From Cryptomeria japonica (lineage: Eukaryota > Streptophyta > Pinopsida > Cupressales > Cupressaceae): DNA of 64,000 nt. The notes below the pieces were generated by a model that was not told where the DNA came from, made no database searches, and worked only from the letters and a program-made list of their open reading frames with translations. Where the stretch lies: contig NC_081406.1 in NCBI RefSeq assembly GCF_030272615.1, forward strand, positions 264,773,192-264,837,191, read 5' to 3'. A program made the position numbers and the translations under genes. Below, piece after piece: positions 10,901 through 22,900 of the stretch; position 1 is the first letter of the stretch; every line of letters begins with the position of its first letter.

Positions 10901-13900
10901 GCTTTGAATTCCTTAAATTTAGAAAGGATTTCTTTAGACTCTTTGTACCTCAGAAAATATATCCAGGTCTTCCTAGAATAATCATCTACAAATATTACAT
11001 AATATAAAAATCCCCCTAATGAGGGTATAGACATGGTTCCACATAAATCAGAATGAACTAATTCTAATACATTTTTGGATTTACTGTTGCTAGAATTAAA
11101 AGACCCTTTAGTATTCTTTCCCAAGGCACACCCTTTGCAGGCTCCTTTAGATTTTTGACTTAGCTTGGGTAAGTCGGTCACCATCTTCTCTATCTCAGGT
11201 AGAGCATGGAAATGAAGGTTCCCTAATCTTCTGTGCCAAAGTTCATTCGAATCTGGAGTCTCATGAATCAAGGCTAGAGGTGGAGTGGTGCAAAGTCTGT
11301 AGAGGCTCCCTTGTCTTACTCCAATGGTGTGGACTTTCTTGATGGTGGAGTTCTTTGGCCAAGCAAGTACCTTTCCTTCCATAAAGGTTAATATGTAACC
11401 CTTATCTTCAAGTGCAACAACTGAGACAAGGTTTCTCTTTATACCAGGTACAAATAGAACTCCAGTCAGTTGTAGGGGTATGCCTGACTTTAGGTTGATA
11501 TTGCAAGTTCATATTCCCATAACTGGATAATTTGAGTCATCACCAATTGTCACTTCTTCATTTGAACTTTCAACAAGTGTATCTAGGTGCTCACGAAATC
11601 CAGTGATGTGTCGAGATGCTCCGCTGTCAATCACCCATGTGTTGAAACTAGAGGTGACTTGACTAGAGAGGGCTGAGTAGAAGACTAGCTTCTCGGAATT
11701 ACTCCCTTTCTTAATTTATGCCATTGAAGCTTGTTGTTTGATCCTGTCTGGACACTTCATTGCATAGTGCCCATATTGGTCACATCTGAAACATTGTACT
11801 TCAGAAATGTCTCTCTTCTTCTTTGAAGACCTCTTCCCATTTGAGTTGTTGTCCCTCTTTCTCTTAAAGTTCTTCTTCTTTCCTTTCTTGTGGAAATTAG
11901 AGTTTAGAACTTGAATGTCTTCATTACCAATGTTTTGTTTTATTCCTCTTGTGACAAGCCGAGATTCCTCTTGAATGCAATCGGTTTTCAATCTATCAAA
12001 CTTAGGAAATTTAGAACGAGCACTGAATCCTTGAATGAACGATTCCCATGAGGTAGGAAGTCCATTTAGTGCCATCATAGCAAGTTCTTTGTTGTCTACT
12101 AGATGTCCAATAGTGGATAGTTGATCCCAAAGCTCAGTGATCCTCAAGAAATAGGATGTAACTGTTTCTCCTTTATTCATCTTTATATGGTGTAGTTGAT
12201 TCTTTAGGGTGAGAACCCTGCTAGTGTTGTTGATTTCATAAATGTCAGCGAGTGCTTTTAACATCTGAAAGGCCGTCTCATATTTAGAAATGACTAGTAC
12301 AATGTAGTCTCTTACTGAATCCACAATTATCTTAAGGGCCTTCTCACTGTCCTTGCTCCACTGAATTTTCTCTGTATCATCAAAGGGTTCAGGAATTTCA
12401 CTTTTGACATGGGAGTCAATTTTATTTTCTTTCTAAACAAGCATGATCCTAAATTTCCAAGATACAAAATTTGATGCTCCATCTAATCTATCTTCAAACC
12501 TAACTCCGGTTGCCATTAGGATTATGGGAATGTGATCTTAGCAAGAGCCTGGTGAAAGTTTATGAGATCGTTACAGAATTTTAATATGATCTTCCTTAAC
12601 TTCGCTTTGATACCATGTTAAGTTCTTTCAAAATTTTGTGATCAAAATAGAAGAGATGGAGATATGATCTGAAAGTTGTATTTTATCTGCTATAGCGTGT
12701 TTTAAAGATGCACCACACTTATCAATTTCGGTGTGTGCATCCTCCTCAATGTAAGCATGCTATATAAGTGGATGAGGGGTTACGTAGTGAAGAGATATGT
12801 CTTCCCACATGGGAAGACATATCTCTTCCCTACGTACCTCTCACCACAGTATATAAACTAGTCACCGTTTACTTACCCGATCGGAAGGAATGCGACTTGT
12901 ATGAGAATCGCTTTACCACCCGATACCATGAACGGTGTAACCGTTGGTCAAACGCGATAAGTTAACTTTGGCTTTATTTATCATTAATTAACGTTAACAT
13001 ATTAGTATATGTAATCAAATTAATATATATATATATATATATCGGAAGCATGAAATAGTACGACCGATGTTACAAAATTAACAAAAAACCCAGCTATAAA
13101 TCTCAGATCTTATTATGTAATAATCAGTAGATGTCCTTACAATCTGCTTCACACATGAAGCACTCAGAATACACATTGAACTAGGGCACATTGCATCATA
13201 CTTGTTTCGCTGAGCAAATAAGGAAATCCGCTAGATAAGATATGAACGAGCAGACCAATGGGTAAGCGCACTGTCACAGAAGATGAAGAACTGAATTCGC
13301 TGTCATGAAAGGAGATTTTCTGCTTCAGAATGATTCGCTGCCCTAGCAGATGAAGTTGCAGGCTTCAGGGATGACTTTGCTGTCCTTGAGAGTGTCTTCG
13401 CTGTCCTTAAGGATGGTTCGCTGCTCTTGAGTGATGACTCGCTGATCACTGCAAGTGATAGTTCACTAAGTGAAGGAAGATGATTGATCGCTAAAAATGT
13501 TGTTGATACAATGATTCACACTTTGTATATATATGAGACTTAGCCTCCCAATTCATCCTAGGTCGGCTTACAACAAGGAGCAATAAAATGCTTTAGATTA
13601 GGTGCCCAATATAGGGTCAGCCCTACACACAACAAGTTGCGTCAATATAGGTCAGCCACAACACGTTTCAATACAAGTTACATTCAATATAGGACTTGAC
13701 CTATTCACAAGTTACATCGCCCAATTAGGGCCAGTCCTAAAGAAGATTACAAATTTGAGTTTTGCCAAATAGATAAGGCTAAGGCCGATAGGCCAATTAG
13801 CCATCAAAAGATGCTAGGTCGGCCCTAGAAGGGATCCGACCTAGCTACAATATCAACATCTTTCACTAAGATGGATCTAACTTCAAGCTATCATCAAGTG

Positions 13901-16900
13901 CATATGGATCCTACCAATAGATAGAAATTGCTTTCAAAACTAAATTTAGACTTTGTGAATTGCTAGTGATGCCCTTTGAGCTTACCTTGTAACATTTATG
14001 TGATTCATTGCTAGTGTTTCAGTTTGTCCCTTTTTGAAAAACTGAAAAAAAACAGCGTTTATGAGTAAATCTTTCTTCAAATTAGTAGGGGAAACACCCT
14101 TGTGATAGAAAATAAAACCAAAACTTTGTACAAGTCAGATCTACAGATTTTGTGCTGCCATCTGAGGGATTCATGCCTCGGATTGCAGGGCAGAAAATGA
14201 GGATATCAGACTTCAAGAGATAAGGGCAGAGGTACCATTATTATCATCCAGTCACCTACATCAACAAGCTGGGAATACTACCACAATTTTTCCAGCTGAG
14301 GAGACAAGACATTGCCAGGAGTAACTTTCATCCATATCCAGACATATATAATTGCCTTGCAACAGCAGCTTGTGTAAGATTTGTAACAGATTCAGATCTA
14401 CTGTTTTTCTCAGAAATTTATATCAGTTTTTCTCTAAATTTTGAAACTTGGTTGTGAATTCTTTCTGTGATAAAAAAATTTCTGTTTGGGTTTAATGTAA
14501 GATCTGAGCAAACTGAAGTATTGCTGCTGTTGAACTAATCGATGGTGGTAAAAGGGATTAACACGAGTCGGTGATCTAAATCTGAATTAAGATAGATTAT
14601 AAGACTCTAGCTATATCACAATTGATGATATAGGGGGCAATTCAAGGGTGGAGTTGTTGATGTGTTTTTTAGGCACATGCGAACACAGAATAAAATACCT
14701 TAAGTATCTTATCCTCTCTTGAATAAAATCTCTCAAATGCTGAAGATTAGCTTAAGGATCACTCGAGAAGACTCCAAGGTTCATGAATGTAGGGTCACTA
14801 TGTGTGGATAAGTTCAGTTGGTCCTTGTAATTGCTGTTTCATCAAGGGGCATTTGTGGTTACAAAAGATTTCATGAAGGACTTTGCGAATGATATGCAAT
14901 GAAGTTTCTTCCTAATACTACTGAATAACTATCCAAAAAATGGCAAAAGATAGGGGTTTAGAGTGGTTCTAAGCTATCCTAAAATGACATAAGTGAAACT
15001 CAACTAGTTATAGCATCGCCATAGATGAACAACTCCACTAGTGAAAAATAAATTGAATGAATGATTTAATAATCGGATACTTACATTGAACGATATACAA
15101 ACGTATATATAGAGGTTACAAGAGGGTGTTCTATAATTAGAACATAACGTTAAAGTAAAGATTAAAGAGCTAAACGCTAAATTAAGCGTGAAAGCTAAAT
15201 TAAGCATGAAAGCTAAATTAAGCTTAAAATCTAAATAAAGCTTAAAAGCTAATTAACTAAAAAGCTAAATGCTAAATAAGTCAATAACTTAAAATAGAAG
15301 ATGACCACTTAAAATAGAAGATGACCACTTAAAATAGAAGATATTAATATTATTTTAACACCCTCCCTAATGGTCATCGTACTCAATACCCTACAGAAGA
15401 CACTATAGGTGTTATGATCACAAATGCAAAGACCATCTGCTGCTACAGAGACCCTCCCAGGATCTGCAGAATATAAATGACCAAGAGTACCAAAAGCCAT
15501 CCAAGCGAATGTAGCCTTCACACACGAATTAGAGATCTGGCACACATGAATTACTGAAGCCTGAAACAATGATTTTGAGGAAAATATCAGCAAACCCTTT
15601 TGCAGAAGAGTACCAACTCCAAAACTGACTGCAAGATACCACGGTTGTAGATGTTAGCCCTGGCAGGTGCGACCCATACTAACTGCAACAAAGCTCGATT
15701 TTTGAGGAGAAAAATCAATCAAAACTAGAGAACTTCGCGAATCACAAATCCCACGCGAACTTCGCATATTACAGATGATTTTTGAGGAAAAAATCGTAAA
15801 AACCGGCAAACAATTTTTGAAGAAAAAATCGTGAAAACCTAGAAACCCGAAGCAAGCTTTGCAGATGACAGATAATAATTTTTAAGGACAAAATTCGAAA
15901 CCCTGAAATAGGAACCCTCGGAAAGAGAATTTACGATTTTGAGGAGAAAATCGAAAAACCAAGAAATCTGAGGTTACAAATCATCGTTTTTGTGGAAAAA
16001 AAGGGTAAAACCCAGATAACTAAAATCTTACGCGAATATCGCGAATTACAGATGAGATAATTTTTAAGGGAAGAATATAAACCCCGCGAACAATTTTTGA
16101 GGAAAAAATCGTGAAAACCCTCCCATGATTTTTTGTGGAAAAAATCAAAAAACCGACAGACAATTTTTCAGGAAAAAATCGTGAAAACCCTAGGACCTAT
16201 AAGACGAGGGTCTGTCCTTAATCAATCTGATAAAGGTAACGATATTCAGATATCGTGAACATGTGTTGTTTCCAGGTGTTGTGGCAGTTGTTGAACTTTT
16301 GACTGTGTTCCAACATGATGTTGGTCAAAGATGCCATCACAAAAATGGAGGTTGAACAAGGTCAACCTAGTGAAAACATGAGACAGAAGAATCTGAGGTT
16401 GAACTGAAGGGTCAAAACCCTAGTCGAAAATTGCAGAAACCCTAGGAAAATTTTCAATCTGCAAAAAAAAACCTCCAGGTTGCAGGCCTAAAAATCTCCA
16501 GAACCCTAAAAAAAACATTAACTGCTGCCCAGCACAAAGAAATTCGCCCATGAACCAGAAACCCTTGAAACCCTGAAAAAGCCTTCAAAAAAGCAAAATC
16601 GTTTTTTAATTAAAAAACAATAAAAAAAAATCTGGAAAATATTCCAAAAAGAAGGCCATGAATTTTTATTAAAAAATTTGCCAAACTTTAAAGAATCCCA
16701 TCGACCCGCTCTAATACCATGAAAAATAAATTGAATGAATGATTCAATAATCGGATAATTACATTGAACGATATACACACGTATATATAGAGGTTACAAG
16801 AGGGTGTTCTATAATTAGAACATAACGTTAAAGTAAAGATTAAAGAGCTAAACGCTAAATTAAGCATGAAAGCTAAATTAAGCTTAAAAGCTAAATAAAG

Positions 16901-19900
16901 CTTAAAAGCTAAATAACTAAAACGCTAAATGCTAAATAAGTCGATAACTTAAAATAGAAGATGACCACTAAAAATAGAAGATGACCATTATAGAAGATAT
17001 TAATATTATTTTAACAACTAGAACTAGTGCAATCTTCTAAAGGATGTTTGGAGGTTTTTAAATCATCACCAAGCATGGATACCATTAGTTGAATGCATAT
17101 CAATGATTGAGTACTAATCGAACTTAAGCAATTTCAAAGGTTCCAGTTGACCACACAAGGCTAACTTACAATCAGCAAGAAAGCTAGTGGTATGGATAAC
17201 GAGCTTCACAATACATCAAGTGCAACATTCCATCATTTAATCTAATGATTAAACTATCATTAAAGATTGACTTGAGAAGATAAAGAGCCATGCAATAGAC
17301 TTCAAGGATTGAGTAAAAACACCATAACTTCAATGTTTTATTGATCCAATAGCCAAACAACAACAATTCTTCAAGTCTTTATCTTGTCACTATTCTATCA
17401 CCTTAAGCCTATTTCTCTCCTATTGCTCTTAATCTTATTCTATTGCTATATTCTCTCTTATTATTCTTATTAACCATTACAAATGAAATGAGTGAAGTTT
17501 ATATAAGACTCCCAAATACAATGAAGGGCCGAGATCAAATGAAGATCAAGGGCCAAGATCTTGCCACCTAAACCCTAATTAGGGTTTGATCATCATCATG
17601 AAACAACCAATGAGAAAATAGCATGTGTCAGCACAGAAATTGAGGAAGCATCCTCCAATAGGAAAATGGAACGCCAAGTGGGATCATAACAAACTATCTT
17701 CTAGAATCTAGTTCCCTTTCTCACGTTCCTTTCTAGCATATTCGATGAATCTAGTCACCATGTCCTCTATCTCAGTCATCGGGATCTCAGGTAGAGATTT
17801 CAGTTGCTCCTCCATGTGCACGACCTCGTCGAAAGCTTTGACGATGGCATCCTCCCATTCAGGTTCGACTTCTTGAGTTTTGCTTGTTAAGACTACGAAC
17901 TCAAGCATATTATTCAATTGTTCCTTGGTTGTCACACCATAGGCTCCATGGAAGATAGCTCTTATTCTTTCCTCCAACTCCTTAGCTTCTATAATCGTTT
18001 CGAGATCAATCTTTCTTTCCAAAACAATCTGTGCTACTTCTACTATCTTATCATGGATTCGGTGCATATCATTTTGAACTTGACTACACCCATTTCCAAT
18101 CTCCTCAAAGATGATTTTCTTCGTGCGAAGTAAGCTACTCCATTGTAGAAGGCTAGGTGTTGTCCTTCTCTCCTTACCTTTTCTCTTGATAAGATTTCCC
18201 TCGGCGTTTTCCTAATTACTTGAAGTACCAGAATGATGACATCTCTAGCATGAGCAAATGTTTTGGAGGCTTCTATGAGAACATGAGTTCTCCCAAGGAC
18301 TTTTACGACCGTGTCGAGTGTCTTCATTATGACCTTCATAAATTTGCTAAATCTAGTATATGAATCCTCTATCCATGTATCCATCAACTGTGCGGAGTTC
18401 CTCATCTTCTCCATATGATCAACTGATTCTGGAGGAAGCAAGGGAGGTGGTGTGGCTACTGGACTCTGATAACTCAATGGTTGTTGGAATTACTGAACAT
18501 AATCCCTCCACGCACTTATCTCCTTTTCCAATCTTCTATTCTTCCCTATTTCAGCTCTCAACATGTCATTGACTGCTTTCAATGAATCAGTTGCATCACC
18601 AATAGCTTGCTCGGAGGTGAGTGGACCCAAATCAATGGTCTCCATATCATACTCATCCGCTGTAATCTCTCCTTCATATTTCTCAACTCTTGGAGTGGCT
18701 ATTTGCAGCTATCTTGATCCCGATTCATCTCTAATCACTTTTGACATCTTCGTAGCTTTCCTCTTCACTTTGACTTCTCTAGTTTGTCTTAGAAGGTTCA
18801 CTATATCATATGTTTGTTCTTCTTCAACATATGTTTGTTCTTCTTCAACCACTATCACCTCTTGAGCTAGCCTTTCTTTTAGCCACTCTGGAATAGAAGA
18901 TCTTCTTTCTTGAGTTTGTGCTCCTTCGTGCATTTGCTCCTCTCTAGGTGGTGAAGTAGTTTTATCATTATCTTCTCTGCCTTCTTCGATCTCTTGAATG
19001 AGATGAGTGAGATTTTCTTGTTCTTGAGATGCCTTTTCTTTGCCTTTATCATTGTGGACTGTAGACTCTGTTGATTCATTGGCTCCTTGACTCAACTCCT
19101 TTTCCATCCTTTGTTCTTCTTGTCTGGAAGAAGGATGACTCGCACTTGATTTATGCTTCTTCCTTGAGGATCCCTTTTCACCACAATCCTCTTTTCTCTT
19201 TGATCCTCTTGACTGAGATGATTGAGGTGCGCTCCCACTTGCATTAGCTTCAACTTCATCATCTGCCCTTTCTTCTAAGTGGAATGTTGGTGTTATATTT
19301 TGTTCTTTCAACTTCTGGTGTTGTACATCTATCCATATGCGAGTGTACTCCAAGACTAGCTTCATTAATTCTTTCAAGTCATCAATTTCTATATCTGCCC
19401 ATTTGAATTTGATCTCTTTATCTTCTTTGGCGTAGGCTCCTTGGAGATATCTACCATTGTCTTGAACTTGATCAGCTACATGAAACAACTTGCCTTCCCT
19501 GATGAAATCAAGAGGTAGTCTAGAATACATCTTCTTTTTTACCTCCACATCATTTTGAACGTTCATCCAATAATCTTCAAGATGCCACCGATGTCTATTC
19601 TTTCTTCCCAAAACCTCCTTCACATTGCCATATGGATCAAAGCAATCTCTAGTTGTGAATGGCTTGAGTGAATGTAGAGCTAATTCTCGCTCGACATCTT
19701 CTGCTACATGAATGGATGGGCATGATTCAATGGAATCTCCAAGTGTGATAGGAAAAGAAACATCGGCTCCATGCTCATGTCTACATGCCTCGATGTATGC
19801 CAAGAATTGTCTCGCCACCTCAAGTAGCACCACTCTATTCGTTGGGTAGCGCGGTAACATGTAGGGAGGAACAGGAGATTCTTGAATTCTGATGTATGTG

Positions 19901-22900
19901 AACTTCGAGAACTGGATGAACCATGCACCATGTTGTTCTACCAATGCTTGCGCTTCTGGAGAGAGTCTCTGTTGCGATCCACCTTGAAGCTGCCTCGTGA
20001 TATGCATAGTGAATGCATCATTCACCCTCCTGGAATGTTTCTTTGGTGGATGCTTAAGCTGTGGATAACAATCATATACCTTAATCTGTCCAAGTCTCCT
20101 TCCAACTACGCCCGTGTACATGAGTCTCGAATGCTCAAAATTTCTCGCAATGGAGTATATGATGTAGGAGCTCATATAGAACGTTCTGGTGCGCATTAGT
20201 CTCCTTAACTGTTTATCAATGTTGTTGCTAATGAGTCTTGCCCAATTGATTGCCTTCTTGTCAGGGGTAGCAGTCTCCATGAAGTAGAACATCCAATCCT
20301 CAAAGTATGAAGCTTCAGGTGCACCAACCAATCTATGGAGTAAGATGATGAAGTCTTTGTATTCATCATTGAAGTCTATTTTGTGCAATCTATCAGGCCA
20401 CCTGCTTCTTCCACCTCTTCTTCAACCAAAATTTGTCGAAGATCTTCGCACAAGCATCTAGATCATAGTCATAAGCTGATTTAGCTCCTTCCAAGCTTAT
20501 GTAGATCATATCTTTGGGCTCAGGTAGATGGAATGTCTCGCTGATTGCTGTCTCTCAGAGGTATGCAAGCACTGTCCCATCCTTCACCACAATTCTCCTC
20601 GAGTCAATCATAACGTTGAGCACATTCTATAATGAGCTCGTAGCATTGCACCGCGGGAGGAAAGCCGACTGCATTTATGATTCCACTTTCGATCATCTTC
20701 TTGGCGGTAGCCGTGGGTTCATTGATGTATGATGAGTGGCGGAACTTCTTGATGTCAAACTACCTAAGATTAGTGTCTCCTACTTTGCTCCAATTCGACA
20801 TGATTCTGCTTTCGAATGCACTCCCTTTCATATCTTCCTTGATGAGCGCTTGGCGGGAGAGAGTCTTATTTGGTTTAGGAGCCGCCATCTTTCACCTATG
20901 AGAGATGTGCAAATTAGAATAATGGTGATGCAATGAAGCTTATATTCTTAACTATGAAATGGGTTTTATACCTTAAATGCAAAATTGATTACTAAATAAG
21001 ACTGATTTGTTCATTATATGCATTAGGAAAAAGTCTAATTTATTTCAACAAAATGACTTTCAATCCCAAATCAGACCTGCTCCTGACTTTGCATCAGTCT
21101 ATATAATGCACTTACTTCGGATTTTTGAACTTTAAATTCAAAATCTAATTAATGAAGCGACTGCTAATGCTCAAGGGTTCGCTGTCTCTTTAATCTTCTG
21201 CTGCTGAAGGATGAAATTCGCCCTCCAACCTACCTAAATTTGCCCTTGAAAGATGCTGTTGCTGATCTTTTGTGTGAATTCGCCTTTATGAAGATGTTGC
21301 TGTTGATCCCTTTTGGAGTAAATTCGCCTTCTTGCTGATAAATTTGCCAATGTGCACTTTAAAATTCGCTGACTGCTGCTCAAGAGAGAAGGAATGATTG
21401 TTTGATTTGATGTTGAAATGAATTTTTTAAACCTTCTCTTATAGGCGATCAAGGTGAGAAGTTGTGTCTTTTCCTATGGAAGGCCGACTTTGCCAAATCA
21501 AAACAAAATAACAAATTACCTTTGGCCAACCTACATCTTGATTAATTTCAAATTTGTTTTAGGCGCTTAAGTCATGCATTAGTTAATTTCAATACATTAT
21601 ATAAACTTAGCTCCACTTTGTCAACTCATGAAGTGCATTTTATGTGGAATTCGCTCCCAACCACCAACTCATGAAGTTTGTTATTTGCATGATATTCGCT
21701 CCACTTTCTTGATTCATGATGTTCGCTTCCAACCTTGAACTTCGCTCCAAATTGTGAGATCATGAAGTTCGTTTTGTGTGAAATTCTCTCCAAACTTGCA
21801 ACTCATGAAGTTCATATTCTCCAATTTGCTTCATTCCTTTATTACCAACTTCGCTTATGAAGGCTTGAAAATGTAATTCACTCCAATCTCCCTATTCATG
21901 AATTTCGCTTCAAAAGTCCAACTCATGAAGTTCAAATTCGCTCGAAGGGGTGAAGTCATAAAGTTCACTCCAAAAGTCTAACTCTTGAAGTTGGAACTTC
22001 GCTCCAATTGCTCAACTCATGAAGTAGAAAATCTCGCTCCAATTGCTCAACTCATGAAGTAGAAAATCTCGCTCCAATTGTTCAACTCATGAAGTTCGCT
22101 TGAGATCATCAACTCATGAAATTCGCTTGAGATCATCAACTCATTAAGTATGAAATTCACTCCAAAATGTGAACTCGTGAAGTATAAAATTCGCTCCAAG
22201 ATGTGAACACAAGAAACCTGCCTGGTTCATGAGTACCCAATGAAGTATAAATTTTGCTCCAAGAATAAATTCGCTCCAAGAAGTAGATGAGTAGTTTGCA
22301 GGCAAGTGGCACACCAAACCTGCCTGGTTCACGAGTACCTACAAGCTGGCCAGTAACTTACCAAGTTTTGCTGCTATGCCCCAGCCTACTATAGATGTTT
22401 ATACAACACTTCAATCCTACAGCTCTCCCACAATTTTGGGCATCATATCAATTCCCCTAGTGTCAAATAAGCTCCAGCCCCCATTTCTGAAGGATTGCAC
22501 TTGTATATGTACTTTGTCTACTGCATGTAAACATCTATAATTACAAGGAACATAGTATATAAGAAAATCAAAGGATTGTCTATTTAGTTCTTTATTATTT
22601 TCTTACATTTGTTTGCAAGCTTCATTAAGTAAATTGTGGGTAATCCAGTAAACAGGCAGTATAAAGATCTTACAAGTTCACCAAGGATACGAGCAACTTC
22701 TACTGGATGTATGATGAAGGGCTCCCCACTCCTCCTTTTCTGTCCAGCATGAGCTTCGAAGGCTAGCTACAGTAACAAAATTCAAACCTTTAGTTCATTG
22801 ATGTTACTCATTTAATGAAATCACATCAAAGTTATTTGTGTTTACAATATAATATAGGAAAAGGAAAAATGAAAAAAGCTAGCTGCAGTAACAAAATTCA

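Larger units (their letters stand above)
7522..13083 (-). mobile_element. Ty1/copia retrotransposon, minus orientation, both LTRs
   Basis: Two LTRs (7522-8007 and 12616-13083) begin TGTTAA and end TTAACA. They flank gag and pol read on the minus strand. A 5-bp AAAAA duplication lies at 7517-7521 and 13084-13088. The primer-binding site at 12604-12615 is TGGTATCAAAGC (initiator-Met tRNA type), and the polypurine tract lies at 8008-8018. Domain order is gag, protease, integrase, RT, RNase H, as in Ty1/copia. Stops and a frameshift make it non-autonomous now, but the LTRs are still very similar, so the insertion is fairly young compared with its surroundings. Confidence 0.95.
7407..13858. mobile_element. 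solo LTR 1 (885 bp), split by a copia element
   Basis: The LTR begins TGTTAGTTTTAGTATCAGAC at 7407 and ends in TATCAACA at 13858. TCTTT flanks it on both sides (7402-7406 and 13859-13863), a perfect 5-bp target-site duplication. The LTR itself is 7407-7521 plus 13089-13858; the copia element lies between. An uninterrupted relative sits at 46857-47615. No internal domain is present, so this is a recombined solo LTR. Confidence 0.9.
15042..17016 (-). mobile_element. small non-coding LTR retrotransposon (1975 bp)
   Basis: Two LTRs (15042-15360 and 16720-17016) with TG...CA ends flank 1359 bp without any gag or pol motif. ACTAG flanks both sides (15037-15041 and 17017-17021), a perfect 5-bp target-site duplication. 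The primer-binding site TGGTATTAGAGC lies on the minus strand at 16708-16719, and a purine tract (TTAGGGAGGG on the minus strand) lies at 15361-15370. It must have moved by a partner's enzymes, as in LARD or TRIM elements. It sits in the tail of copy 1. Confidence 0.93.
14655..22345 (-). mobile_element. unknown-family TGTTG...CAACA element, copy 1
   Basis: The 3' terminus (plus-strand TGTTGATGTG at 14655) and the 600 bp next to it are the reverse complement of the ends of the elements at 28158-35757 and 35763-39245. Reading on the minus strand, a repeat array (22330-21640), a leader with a 3' splice site, a long coding region (20888-17708), a telobox palindrome (17570-17587), a TATA box and an R/U5-like tail follow in the same order as in the inner element. 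The tail is split by a non-coding LTR element (15042-17016). GGAGT lies next to the 3' end, but I could not find its partner, so the 5' end is probably truncated near 22345. Confidence 0.75.
3607..22673 (-). other. RSH1: RSH1 giant intron (19,067 bp)
   Basis: The exons on both sides join in phase, so this whole stretch is one intron. It holds, from low to high coordinates, non-repetitive AT-rich DNA (3.6-6.6 kb), a Ty3/gypsy remnant with a solo LTR and a nested copia element, unassigned DNA (13.99-14.65 kb), and the minus-strand unknown-family element with its inner non-coding LTR element. Confidence 0.9.
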
